A DNA stretch of 41,519 nucleotides from UBA1231 sp045652765 (GCA_045652765.1 JAZOLG010000016.1:1-41519), one strand, 5' to 3'. Positions 1-8,221 are shown, numbered from the stretch's first letter. A program made the numbers and translations. The notes: a model not told the origin generated them from the sequence alone.

Positions 1-24
1 TTTGTTATGTCAATAGGAGGTATT

Positions 25-390
25 ATGAAAATCTTTGCTGCATTATTTATGATTTTTTGTATTATTGCATTACCCATATTTATGCAAAGAACAGCGCATC
101 AGAATATTGATGAAGATAAATTCAAATTATATAAAATAAAACATTTAAGATTTTTATTTGTAGGTATGCAAGGTAGTTCAGCATCACTTCATGGTGTCAT
201 TTTACCAATGTTAATAATTCAAATTCAAGGATATGTTTTAGGATTAATTTCAATAATTTTATTAATATGCGGGATAATATTAAATTTTTTAACCACCGCA
301 GTTATCATAATTATTGTAACATTATTTATCCATGCGATTATATCGATTGTGATTAGTATAATAGCTGGATATATAAGTAATAAAAGATAG
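25..390 (+). CDS. small hypothetical membrane protein
   Basis: I do not recognise this 121-residue protein. The start at 25 is chosen because an AGGAGG ribosome site (15-20) sits just before it; an ATG at 7 lies upstream of that site. Residues 1-20 form a hydrophobic N-terminal segment. A short polar stretch follows, and the second half (about residues 45-118) is almost entirely Ile/Leu/Val and would make two or three membrane helices. There is no lipobox and no catalytic motif. Its leader (1-21) is nearly the same as the leader of the following lipoprotein gene (551-571), which suggests related expression units or a past duplication. Function unknown; real gene on the basis of ribosome site and uninterrupted frame. 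Confidence 0.6.
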   Translation: MKIFAALFMIFCIIALPIFMQRTAHQNIDEDKFKLYKIKHLRFLFVGMQGSSASLHGVILPMLIIQIQGYVLGLISIILLICGIILNFLTTAVIIIIVTLFIHAIISIVISIIAGYISNKR

Positions 391-481
391 CAGATAGCCT
401 AAAATTTTGTCACCTTTTAGTATTCTAAATTGTTTTATATATGAAAGAATAAAAGTTCTCTTAAAAAGAGATAGTATTCTA

Positions 482-510
482 GTGCATATTTTAAAATTAT
501 GTATTATAAT
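482..510 (+). promoter_or_regulatory. putative promoter of the lipoprotein gene
   Basis: A perfect TATAAT (505-510) lies 17 bp after GTGCAT (482-487), a weak -35 match. It points at the gene starting at 579, leaving a leader of about 60 bases. Confidence 0.4.
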
Positions 511-578
511 ATAAATAAGTAAAATAGTTCCAACAAAATTTGACTTTTATTTGTTATATTAATAGGAGGTAAATTAAT

Positions 579-1411
579 ATGAAGAAAATATTAGTGAGTA
601 TGTTTTTGTTAGTATTTGGATTATGTTTGGCGGGATGTGATTTAGCTGAAAATGATAAGAATGTTACATGCAAAAAATACGAAAATTGTGCTATTTTTAC
701 ATTTGATGAGTTTTCAGCTAATGAAACAATTTTATTTAAACTTGACCGTACAAGTCTTGGTGAGGGTACAATATATTACCAGGTAAATCTTGTAGCTGGT
801 GCTTTGAGTATTAATTATCAAGACAGGTGGCATGATATAGTTCTACCACTTGGTGAATTTTCAGCTGATGATAAAAAAATATCAATGGTTCAGGTGGATA
901 TGTTGAGGGAGATAAAGTTACAATTATCTTCGAATCAGACAGTGATGTAAGTGGAGAAATCATTATTGCGTTTACTGAAGAATCGTTAAGATTTGAAAAA
1001 CACGAGCATAATTATATAGAAGGACTATGTAATTGTGGTGAATTCGATAGTGTTTGGTTAAATGAAAACTTTAGATTATCAGATGAACAAATATTATTTA
1101 AAGGTAGTGTTGATGACGAATTTAATTGTGATGTCATTCTATTAACTTTAAAGCATACAACAACATATATTGAACTATCAAAAAAACATTTCAAATTAGA
1201 TGAAATAACTAAAGTTAGTTATATTAGTTCAACTCCACCAAGCCATTTTTTTGAACCAGGTAATGAGGATAAACTAGATAATTTTAATCAAGATGTAGTT
1301 TTATATGTTGATGCTGAAACAAAAGAAGAGATTATTGAATTAATAAAAGAGTTAGAAAAGTTACCATTTATTAGAAGTGCAGAACCTAATTATATTGAAC
1401 ATCCATGTTAA
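579..1411 (+). pseudogene. frameshifted lipoprotein with an HxH...CxCG module
   Basis: The gene starts behind AGGAGG with a lipoprotein signal peptide (lipobox LAGC, lipidated Cys20). The starting frame stops at 950 after 123 residues. From about 880 the next frame stays open to TAA at 1409-1411 and reads as clean protein. Adding one A to the A7 run at 873-879 joins the two frames into a 277-residue protein. The joined product has a beta-rich N-terminal half, then a His-x-His...Cys-x-Cys-Gly module (DNA 1001-1039). Its C-terminus (ending SAEPNYIEHPC) resembles subtilase propeptide/I9-type domains. It could be a pseudogene, a phase-variable gene switched by poly-A slippage, or an assembly error in a homopolymer. 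Function unknown; probably a surface lipoprotein. Confidence 0.75.
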
Positions 1412-1418
1412 TTAATTT

Positions 1419-1466
1419 AAAAAGACCACTAAAGCTAATTAAAATATTAGCCTTAATGGTCTTTTA
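1419..1466. terminator. bidirectional terminator
   Basis: A roughly 19-bp stem (AAAGACCACTAAAGCTAAT pairing with ATTAGCCTTAATGGTCTTT, two G-U pairs) has A and T runs on both sides. It serves the lipoprotein gene on the plus strand and the recombinase on the minus strand. The recombinase stop codon lies inside the stem. Confidence 0.85.
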
Positions 1467-2415
1467 CTTTACTAGAATATTTACTATCTTTCCTGTGTGC
1501 CTTACCATACTCATCGTATGACACATTAGAACGACGCTTAATTTCTTGTATTACTTGTTCAAATTGTTCAGCGCTTATAATTGCTGGATGATTATTTACA
1601 ACTTGATACTTAGGATTATAAAGATTTGGAATATTTTCTATAAATCCTTTATTGTTAATTTCGTTAATAGTTTTAAGAAGAATTACATTACCTGCATATT
1701 TTTCATTCTTAAGCATTTTCTCAATAGTACGTTTTGACCATTGTGGAAGACCTGTAGGAGAAGGAATTTTCAGATTATATAAATAGTCAATGATACCAAT
1801 AATACTATAACCTTCCAAATACTTGTCAAATATCATTTTTACTACATTAGCTTCTTGATGATTAATAACTAGTTCACCTGTATCATCTTTCTTATAACCA
1901 TAACAAGGTTTTGTGTAAAGTGGTGATGTGCCATTTCTGATTTGTTCACGAATTGCCCAAGTGATATTTTCATGTCTTTCTTTTACTTGTCCTTCAGCAA
2001 CAGCAGTTGCAACAGTTATATAGACTCTCGTTGATGGATCATCAGACCACATTTGTTCTGCTTCAAAATAAATACGAATGCCTAGATCAACTAATGTTTG
2101 AAGTGTAGTAAGAACATCAATTGTGTTTCTTCCAAACCTACTAACACTTTTAGTAATAATGATATCAAGTTGTTTTGCTTTGCACATATTAATCATTCTA
2201 TTAAATTCTTCACGTTTAGTAGTCATACCAGATTTATAATCCATAAAGACATCAGTAAGAACCCACTTTGGATTATTATTAATCACTTGAATTAAACCAT
2301 TCACTTGATTAGACATAGACCTAAGTTGTTCAACTTTAGTAGAACTAACACGAGCATATATTCCAACACAGTATTTTTCCTTTTCAACACCTGGGATTAT
2401 AGTAACATTTGACAT
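1453..2415 (-). CDS. serine recombinase (resolvase/recombinase family)
   Basis: A site-specific DNA recombinase of 320 residues. The resolvase catalytic domain covers about residues 15-155, with the YARVSS motif (nucleophile Ser24) and the SVSRFGRN motif. A Recombinase (PF07508-type) DNA-binding domain follows (about 175-275), and the protein ends in a short basic tail. Large serine integrases are usually 450-550 residues, so the zinc-ribbon and coiled-coil C-terminus is missing or reduced. I chose the ATG at 2415 because AAGGAAG lies 8 bases before it; a GTG at 2424 overlaps that site. It is the only mobility gene in the accessory island and faces away from the decayed regulator. It may be an element integrase or an invertase; the sequence does not decide. 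Confidence 0.9.
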   Translation of the reverse strand: MSNVTIIPGVEKEKYCVGIYARVSSTKVEQLRSMSNQVNGLIQVINNNPKWVLTDVFMDYKSGMTTKREEFNRMINMCKAKQLDIIITKSVSRFGRNTIDVLTTLQTLVDLGIRIYFEAEQMWSDDPSTRVYITVATAVAEGQVKERHENITWAIREQIRNGTSPLYTKPCYGYKKDDTGELVINHQEANVVKMIFDKYLEGYSIIGIIDYLYNLKIPSPTGLPQWSKRTIEKMLKNEKYAGNVILLKTINEINNKGFIENIPNLYNPKYQVVNNHPAIISAEQFEQVIQEIKRRSNVSYDEYGKAHRKDSKYSSKVKDH

Positions 2416-2436
2416 ATAAAACACTTCCTTTAGTAT

Positions 2437-2465
2437 ATTATATCAAAAGAAGAAATAATATGCAA
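2437..2465 (-). promoter_or_regulatory. promoter of the recombinase gene
   Basis: On the minus strand TTGCAT (2465-2460), a 17-bp spacer and a perfect TATAAT (2442-2437) precede the recombinase ribosome site. Confidence 0.65.
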
Positions 2466-2735
2466 ATAGCCTACTTAAAATAACCTACTACACACATTAG
2501 AATGTGTCTATAAGTCATTAGATTTATAGTGAATATATAGAGGTTAAAACCTGTTAGGTTTACCTATTTAAAAGATTTTGTTCCATATTGGAGCATTTTT
2601 TTTATTTTCTAGATAAGTTTTAGATTTTTACAACTAATGGGATTTGAACCTATAAATGTAGCAATAATTATAAACTTAACTTTTAGTTAATATATGGTTA
2701 ACTACCAGTGGGTGGTAAATACATTTTTTTGATGA
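2466..2735. other. non-coding stretch with several dyads
   Basis: There is no credible gene here. It contains the dyad ACACATT-AG-AATGTGT (2492-2507), a CTATAA/TTATAG dyad (about 2509-2528), and AGGTTAAAACCT followed by AGGTTTACCT (about 2553-2576). A sequence resembling a tRNA T-arm on the minus strand lies near 2636-2655. Pieces of 2492-2525 recur in the terminator at 3863-3918. Confidence 0.5.
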
Positions 2736-2765
2736 TATAATATTAATAGAAACAATGTTTCTATT
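2736..2765 (+). promoter_or_regulatory. extended -10 promoter with overlapping operator palindrome
   Basis: TGaTATAAT (2733-2741) is an extended -10 element without a good -35. Four bases downstream is a perfect 21-base odd palindrome, AATAGAAACA-A-TGTTTCTATT (2745-2765), covering the likely transcription start. This is the expected place for an autoregulatory repressor site, and the next reading frame encodes an XRE-type repressor remnant. Confidence 0.6.
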
Positions 2766-2826
2766 GTAATTCAGGCTGATATTACAAGTAATAAAAGCAA
2801 ATATACTTTAAGAAAGGAATGTATTA

Positions 2827-3177
2827 ATGAATATTAAAATTTCAGAAAACATCAAAAGATTATGAAAAGCTAAAAAGATTACACAAGAAGGATTAGCAGT
2901 AATCTTTAATGTTACACCTGCCGCTGTTAGCAAATGGAAAAATAGCGAAACATATCCGGATATTACTTTGCTATTTCCTTTATCACATTTCTTTGGTGTA
3001 TCGTTTGATGAATTAATGGGATATGATTATATACTTATTAAATAAGAAATTAAGAAAGTTAAAGAGGAAATTCATAATGCCTGGTATGTTAATAATGATT
3101 GGAATAAAGCAAAAGAATTAAATGGCAAAGTATTAATATGTTATGAAAACAAAATGAGTTTTGACACAAACAATTAG
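2827..3177 (+). pseudogene. decayed XRE-family helix-turn-helix regulator
   Basis: Behind an AAAGGA site, the frame encodes a typical N-terminal XRE helix-turn-helix. It includes KITQEGLAVIFNVTPAAVSKW and SFDELMGYDY, the usual end of the DNA-binding domain. The frame is interrupted by TGA at 2863-2865, where this family normally has Arg in an LRK motif, and by TAA at 3043-3045. It then continues with plausible protein (EIKKVKEEIHNAWYVNNDW...) to 3177. A short coding-like remnant in another frame (about 3156-3227), reading HKQLVAE then LKHCGYEIIVIE, contains two more TGA codons. The TAA and the frame change mean that reading TGA as Trp would not restore the gene. It was probably the repressor of the accessory element, acting on the palindrome at 2745-2765. 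Confidence 0.75.
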
Positions 3178-3304
3178 TTGCTGAGTGACTAAAACATTGT
3201 GGTTATGAGATAATAGTAATTGAATAAATGAGATATAGAGATAGCTTCATTTATTTGTTTGCTAAATTAATTGTTAAAAGTAGTTTAAAAATTTGAAAAT
3301 TCAA

Positions 3305-3333
3305 TTGAAATATTTTACATAACGTTGTATAAT
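3305..3333 (+). promoter_or_regulatory. promoter of the 84-residue gene
   Basis: TTGAAA (3305-3310), a 17-bp spacer and a perfect TATAAT (3328-3333) lie 40 bases before the start codon at 3374. Confidence 0.7.
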
Positions 3334-3373
3334 ATAATAAATAGTTAAATAAAATAATATTGGAGGAATAATT

Positions 3374-3628
3374 ATGAAAATTAAATTAACCGAAGACATT
3401 AAAAAATATCTTGAAAAACTGAACGACGAAACCAAATCAAAATTAATTATTACTGAAGAAACTGTCGAAAATAAAAATGATGTTAAAGACGAAGAATTAA
3501 TAGAAATTTTATTCAACTTCTATAGAGAGAGATCTCACAAAAACAGAGCAGAATTACTTGAGCTTAATGCACAACTACAAAAAGAGCATCCAGAATATTT
3601 TGAATCTTCAACTATTGGCACAAATTGA
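3374..3628 (+). CDS. small acidic/basic hypothetical protein
   Basis: An 84-residue protein of no family I recognise. It has its own promoter and a strong GGAGGA ribosome site. It is highly charged (Lys/Glu-rich), mostly helical in character, and has no signal peptide or membrane segment, so it is cytoplasmic. The only gene in the main set ending in TGA is this one. Beyond the TGA (3626-3628) the same frame stays open for 27 further codons to TAG at 3710-3712 and still looks like protein (FLEKDEDYAIEYNRI...). Either a longer gene acquired a nonsense mutation or the segment came from a host that reads TGA as Trp. It lies in the accessory island between the dead regulator and the terminator at 3863. 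Confidence 0.5.
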   Translation: MKIKLTEDIKKYLEKLNDETKSKLIITEETVENKNDVKDEELIEILFNFYRERSHKNRAELLELNAQLQKEHPEYFESSTIGTN

Positions 3629-3862
3629 TTTTTAGAAAAAGACGAAGATTACGCAATCGAATATAATAGAATATTAAGTATAATCACAGACTTTAAAACT
3701 CTAAAGAGGTAGAAGATTATATGAATTTTTTGCATAGTAAATAAATTTTATATTACTACTAAAAGTTGCATTGTGAAACATTTTATAGTGTGAAACTCAA
3801 ATATGAAACATTTTGTCGTAATGACACATGTGTGTTAAATTGAAATTAACGCAGGCAAAAAA

Positions 3863-3918
3863 ACACATTAGATTTCAAGTAATCAATATTAGATTACTTA
3901 TCTAATGTGTCTTTTTTT
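3863..3918 (+). terminator. long hairpin terminator closing the accessory island
   Basis: ACACATTAGAT pairs with ATCTAATGTGT, and the inner AAGTAATC pairs with GATTACTT around a 7-base loop, with a 3-base bulge (TTC) on one side only. A run of seven T follows. Confidence 0.8.
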
Positions 3919-3946
3919 ATATAGTCCGTTTTAATCAAACTAGTTC

Positions 3947-3968
3947 AAAAAACGTGTCTGCGTTTTTT
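3947..3968 (+). terminator. second terminator-like hairpin
   Basis: AAAAAACG pairs with CGTTTTTT around a 6-base loop; the T run is part of the stem. A weaker candidate than the one just upstream. Confidence 0.45.
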
Positions 3969-4013
3969 ATTTATTATTTGTAGGACTAAATATTTTTTAA
4001 TTTTAATAAAATG

Positions 4014-4022
4014 TGATATAAT
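4014..4022 (+). promoter_or_regulatory. extended -10 promoter of the permease gene
   Basis: TGaTATAAT (4014-4022) lies 35 bases before the start codon. No convincing -35 element is seen at 17 bp, which is common for extended -10 promoters. Confidence 0.5.
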
Positions 4023-4056
4023 ATTTAAAGTTTTTTGTAACAAAAGGATGATGAAG

Positions 4057-5190
4057 ATGGAAAACATGAAGAAACAAAAAACAAAAAATATAATTATTAA
4101 ATTTGTTAAAAAGAATATGGTAATGTTTATTGCGTTACTTGCGGCTATAATAACGTCATGTTTTGTGCCAATTTCTAAAGAATATATAAATTATTTTGAT
4201 TTTAAGACACTTACATGCTTATTTTGCGTTTTAGCAGTTGTATGTGCATTAAAGAATGTTAGATTTTTTTATGCTCTTGCTCATAAAATTGTTGAATTAT
4301 TTCAAAATAGCCGAATGGCTATCTTAGCACTTGTATATATAACTTTTATAGGATCAATGCTAATTGCAAATGATATGGCATTATTAACTTTTTTACCTTT
4401 AGGATACATAGTATTGCATGCTACTGGTAAAGAAAAATACATGGCTTTCACATTTATTATGCAAAATATAGCTGCAAATCTTGGTGGTATGTTAACACCA
4501 TTTGGTAATCCCCAAAACTTATATTTATATTCTAAATTTAATATTCCGACGTTAGAATTTATGGGAATTATGGCAATCCCTTTTATTATTTCAATTATAT
4601 TAATAACTATTTGCTGTATTATTTTTGTAAAAAAAGAAAAACTCACTATTCCTGAAGAACAAATTACTTTACCTAAGATTAAGACAATTATTTATTTGAT
4701 TTTATTTATTTTATCTATAGTAATTGTTTTTAGAGTAATTCCTTATTGGATTGGATTATTAGTTATTCCTGTAATTCTTCTTTTTATGGATAGAGATGCT
4801 TTGAAAAAGGTTGACTATCCTTTATTGTTAACATTTGTTTTTTTCTTTATATTTTCAGGTAATATGTCTAGGATTGAAGGTGTAAGAAGATTGTTTGACA
4901 TGCTTCTTAGAAAAAATACATTATTATTTAGTGTGTTGTCATGCCAAGTTATTAGTAATGTGCCTTCGGCAATTTTGCTTTCTCAGTTTACTACAAACTA
5001 CCGAGCATTATTAGTTGGTGTTAATATTGGTGGTGTTGGAACCTTAATTTCTTCACTTGCAAGTTTAATAACTTTTAAAGAATATGTTCGTCATTATCCA
5101 AATAAAACTAAAGCATATATTGGATTATTTTCTTTATTTAATTTTGCTTTTTTAATTATTTTAACTTTAATTATGTTATTGATGTTATAA
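4057..5190 (+). CDS. ArsB/SLC13-type (ion transporter superfamily) permease
   Basis: An inner-membrane secondary transporter of 377 residues with about ten membrane helices. Two features of the ion-transporter superfamily (ArsB/NhaD/CitMHS/DASS) are visible: a GGMLTPFGNPQNL motif in the first half and SNVPSAILLS in the second, the paired substrate-loop signatures. Substrate is not clear; candidates are anions such as dicarboxylate, citrate or arsenite, or Na+/H+ exchange. The start at 4057 is preferred because AAAAGG (4042-4047) is 9 bases before it; the ATGs at 4048 and 4051 are too close to that site. It is a single-gene unit with its own promoter and terminator. Nearby malate-metabolism genes make a dicarboxylate plausible, but that is only context. 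Confidence 0.8.
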   Translation: MENMKKQKTKNIIIKFVKKNMVMFIALLAAIITSCFVPISKEYINYFDFKTLTCLFCVLAVVCALKNVRFFYALAHKIVELFQNSRMAILALVYITFIGSMLIANDMALLTFLPLGYIVLHATGKEKYMAFTFIMQNIAANLGGMLTPFGNPQNLYLYSKFNIPTLEFMGIMAIPFIISIILITICCIIFVKKEKLTIPEEQITLPKIKTIIYLILFILSIVIVFRVIPYWIGLLVIPVILLFMDRDALKKVDYPLLLTFVFFFIFSGNMSRIEGVRRLFDMLLRKNTLLFSVLSCQVISNVPSAILLSQFTTNYRALLVGVNIGGVGTLISSLASLITFKEYVRHYPNKTKAYIGLFSLFNFAFLIILTLIMLLML

Positions 5191-5217
5191 AATGGTCAAT
5201 TGAAATTGGCCATTTTT
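5190..5217 (+). terminator. terminator after the permease
   Basis: AAATGGTCAATT pairs with AATTGGCCATTT (one G-U), followed by a short T run. Confidence 0.75.
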
Positions 5218-5231
5218 ATATTTTACTTTGA

Positions 5232-5260
5232 TTGACTATTAAGTCATAAAGTGGTAAAAT
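5232..5260 (+). promoter_or_regulatory. promoter of trkA-trkH
   Basis: TTGACT (5232-5237), a 17-bp spacer and TAAAAT (5255-5260) lie 36 bases before the trkA start. Confidence 0.7.
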
Positions 5261-5295
5261 ATATACAAGTATATAATAAAAAATAGGAGTGCAAT

Positions 5296-6651
5296 ATGAG
5301 AATAGTCGTAATTGGTGATGGAAAAGTTGGTAATGCAATTATTCGACATGTTAGTCGTGAGGGACATCAAGTTGTAGTGGTTGATAAAAATCCAAATGTC
5401 GTTGAAGACATTGTTAATCGTTATGACGTTATGGGTATTTGTGGCAATGGTGCAAGTTATCAAATCTTAAAAGAAGCAGATGCTGGTCGTGCTCATGTTG
5501 TTATTGCAGTTACAGCAAGTGATGAAACGAATATGCTTGCTTGTGTATTAGCTAAAAAATTAGGTGCAAAATCAACTATTGCAAGAGTACGTGGTTATGA
5601 ATATAATGATCAAATCAAATATATAATGCGTGACTTAGAAATTACAATGGTTATTAATCCTGAAAAAGAAACAGCTGAAGATATTATGAAGGTTGTTAAT
5701 TTTCCAGAAGCATTAAGAGTTGATAATTTTGCAGATGGCAAAGTAGAACTGGTTGAACTTTATGTACCAGAACATAGTCAGCTTGTTGGTGAAACATTGA
5801 TTAGTATGCATAATAAATACCAAGTTAAAGTACTTGTATGTGCAGTACAACGTGGAGAGGAAGTATATATTCCTAATGGAACTTTTACTTTTCAAGCAAA
5901 AGATAAAATTCATGTGACAGCTAAAAGAGCTAATATTAAGCAATTTTTAAATAAACTAGGCTTAATAGAAGAAAAATTAAAGTCAGTTTTAATTATAGGT
6001 GGCGGTAAGATTACAAGCTATCTAGGTATAGAATTATTAAAAAATAAATATGAAGTTAAAATTATAGAAAAGAATTACAATCGTTGTTTGGAACTTAGTG
6101 AATTGATGCCTAATGCAACAATTATTCACGGAGATGGAACAAGCCATGAAGTTTTAAGTGAAGAGGGTTTATTAGACAGTGATATTGTTATTTCACTAAC
6201 TGGTGAAGATGAAGAAAATATTATTATTTCAATGTATGCTTATAAACAAAATGTAAAAAAGATTATTGCAAAAGTTAATAAAGCATCTTTTGTTGGATTG
6301 ATGGAATCAATCGGTATGGCTACAATTGTTTCACCAAAAGATATTATTGCAGATAGAATTGTAAGTTATATTCGTGCTAGAAATAATTCTCGTGGAAGCA
6401 ATATTGTTACATTGTATAAACTAGTAAATAACAAAGTTGAAGCTTTGGAATTTATTGCTAAACCTAAGAGTAAAGTGTTAAATAAACAGTTAAAAGATAT
6501 CCAGCTAAAAGACAAGGTTTTAATTGCTGGTATTATTCGTAATGGAGAGTCAATTATACCAAATGGTGCTGATATGATTCAAGCTGATGATAGTGTTATT
6601 GTCGTTACTAATGGTCAATATTTAGACGATCTTGACGATATTTTGGTGTAA
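5296..6651 (+). CDS. trkA: Trk potassium uptake regulatory subunit TrkA
   Basis: The cytoplasmic nucleotide-binding subunit of the Trk potassium uptake system, 451 residues, full length for a two-repeat TrkA. Each half has a Rossmann RCK-N domain followed by a TrkA-C domain. The first nucleotide loop is GDGKVG (residues 8-13) with an acidic strand end VVVVDKN. The second starts at about residue 232 with IIGGGKITSYLG and continues to HGDGTSHEVL. TrkA-C domains lie near 145-215 and 370-450. It is known to gate TrkH in response to NAD(H) or ATP/ADP. trkH starts 3 bases after its stop, so the two are co-transcribed and probably translationally coupled. Confidence 0.95.
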   Translation: MRIVVIGDGKVGNAIIRHVSREGHQVVVVDKNPNVVEDIVNRYDVMGICGNGASYQILKEADAGRAHVVIAVTASDETNMLACVLAKKLGAKSTIARVRGYEYNDQIKYIMRDLEITMVINPEKETAEDIMKVVNFPEALRVDNFADGKVELVELYVPEHSQLVGETLISMHNKYQVKVLVCAVQRGEEVYIPNGTFTFQAKDKIHVTAKRANIKQFLNKLGLIEEKLKSVLIIGGGKITSYLGIELLKNKYEVKIIEKNYNRCLELSELMPNATIIHGDGTSHEVLSEEGLLDSDIVISLTGEDEENIIISMYAYKQNVKKIIAKVNKASFVGLMESIGMATIVSPKDIIADRIVSYIRARNNSRGSNIVTLYKLVNNKVEALEFIAKPKSKVLNKQLKDIQLKDKVLIAGIIRNGESIIPNGADMIQADDSVIVVTNGQYLDDLDDILV

Positions 6652-6654
6652 CGT

Positions 6655-8136
6655 ATGAATTACGCAATTATTAGAAATATCTTAGGTAAAATCATGACGC
6701 TTCTTGCATTTTTGATGGTTTTGCCTATAATTATTTGTATATGTTACAAAGAAAGTCTAATTAATTATTTAGCATTTATTATACCTATGGTATTGTTACT
6801 TGTAATCGGTCGTTTATTATACGTAAAAAAAATAGATAATTATAAAATACTTGCTAGAGAAGGTTTTGTTATTGTTGGACTTTCTTGGATCATAATGGCA
6901 TTATTTGGATGTTTACCGTATATAATATCAAAAAACATTCCTAATTTCTTTGATGCTTTTTTTGAAACCGCTTCAGGATTTACAACAACTGGTTCATCTA
7001 TTTTAACTGGATATGATCATTTAGATCATAGTATTATGTTTTGGCGTAGTTTCGCTCACTGGATTGGTGGGATGGGAGTTCTAGTATTTATTCTTGCGAT
7101 TATTCCTGAAAGTAATGAAGGTTCAGCAATGCATATTTTAAGAGCTGAATCTCCTGGTCCTCAAGTTGGTAAACTAGTTTCTAAAATGCGTGTAACATCA
7201 AGAATCTTGTATTTAATTTACCTGGCGTTTACGTTAATATTAATCGTCATATTGTGGCTTGGTCCAGATAAAAAAATGACACTATTTAATAGTATTATAT
7301 ATTCTTTTGGAACAGCAGGTACTGGAGGATTTGGAATTGATGCAGGATGCTTAGCAAGCTATGATAGTTCAACCCAATATATAATTGCAACATTCATGTT
7401 AATATTTGCGATAAACTTTTCAATGTATTATTTATTGTTGATTGGAAATATTAAAGAAATCTTTAAAAATGAGGAACTTCGATCATTTTTTGTTATTGTA
7501 ATAATAAGTGTTTCATTTATAACTATTAATATATTTACGACATTAAAAAATACTGCAAATGCATTGAGCTTCGAAGAATCATTTAGACACGCATATTTTC
7601 ATGTTGCGTCGATAATATCAACTACGGGTTATGCAACGTATGATTTTTTAACTTGGCCGGCGGCATCAATAATGATATTAATTTTATTAACTATTGTAGG
7701 AGCATGCGCTGGATCAACTGCTGGGGGATTAAAGATTACTAGACTGAATATTTTAGCTAAATCAATGGTTATAAAAATTAGAAGTATGATAAGTCCTCGT
7801 AAAGTCGAAGTTATGAAAACTGATGGTAAACCGATGACAAAAGAATCAATTTCGGCTGTAGAAAGTTACTTTACAGTATATATTTTAATTTTGTTAATTT
7901 GCACTTTCTTAATTTCATTTGATGGCTTTGATTTTGCTACAAATTTAACAGCATCACTTACCTGCGTAAGTAATGTTGGACCTGGATATACAGCAATGAT
8001 TGGTCCTTATGGTGATTTTTCTCAGTTTTCTTGGTTTTCTAAATTAATTTTATCATTGGAAATGATTGCTGGAAGATTAGAATTTTTCCCAATATTAGTG
8101 TTGTTTAGCCCTAAAACATGGCGTAAACGTTTATAA
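6655..8136 (+). CDS. trkH: Trk potassium uptake channel subunit TrkH
   Basis: The membrane pore of the potassium uptake system, 493 residues, about the usual length. Four pore loops with their filter glycines can be seen: SGFTTTGSS (about 112-120), FGTAGTGGFG (about 220-229), ISTTGYATYD (about 321-330) and VSNVGPGY (about 438-445). Each pore loop is flanked by hydrophobic helices, as in the TrkH/KtrB fold. It follows trkA with a 3-base gap and has only a weak GGTG ribosome site, which suggests coupled translation. A terminator follows. It differs from KtrB in its extra N-terminal helices, which favours the TrkH type. Confidence 0.95.
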   Translation: MNYAIIRNILGKIMTLLAFLMVLPIIICICYKESLINYLAFIIPMVLLLVIGRLLYVKKIDNYKILAREGFVIVGLSWIIMALFGCLPYIISKNIPNFFDAFFETASGFTTTGSSILTGYDHLDHSIMFWRSFAHWIGGMGVLVFILAIIPESNEGSAMHILRAESPGPQVGKLVSKMRVTSRILYLIYLAFTLILIVILWLGPDKKMTLFNSIIYSFGTAGTGGFGIDAGCLASYDSSTQYIIATFMLIFAINFSMYYLLLIGNIKEIFKNEELRSFFVIVIISVSFITINIFTTLKNTANALSFEESFRHAYFHVASIISTTGYATYDFLTWPAASIMILILLTIVGACAGSTAGGLKITRLNILAKSMVIKIRSMISPRKVEVMKTDGKPMTKESISAVESYFTVYILILLICTFLISFDGFDFATNLTASLTCVSNVGPGYTAMIGPYGDFSQFSWFSKLILSLEMIAGRLEFFPILVLFSPKTWRKRL

Positions 8137-8170
8137 TAATTTGAAATGCAATTATTATACTTTTTATATT

Positions 8171-8201
8171 AAAGCAAACTTTATTTTGAGTTTGCTTTTT
8201 T
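8171..8201 (+). terminator. terminator after trkH
   Basis: AAAGCAAACT pairs with AGTTTGCTTT around an 8-base loop, followed by T residues. Confidence 0.85.
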
Positions 8202-8221
8202 AATATAAAAATGCAATTATT

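Larger units (their letters stand above)
3713..4016. other. non-coding stretch with terminators and short repeats
   Basis: No gene is seen. TGAAACATTTT occurs twice (3774-3784 and 3804-3814), with a partial copy TGAAACT at 3791. This pattern recalls the repeated ends of some insertion sequences, but no transposase is present. Two terminator-like hairpins follow (3863-3918 and 3947-3968). Confidence 0.45.

Noticed and set aside
2636..2655. Minus-strand tRNA-like T-arm (GGTTCAAATCC) suggesting a tRNA gene or integration site
   Set aside because: One T-stem mismatch, no matching 5' acceptor strand, D-arm or anticodon arm upstream on that strand. At most a decayed fragment.
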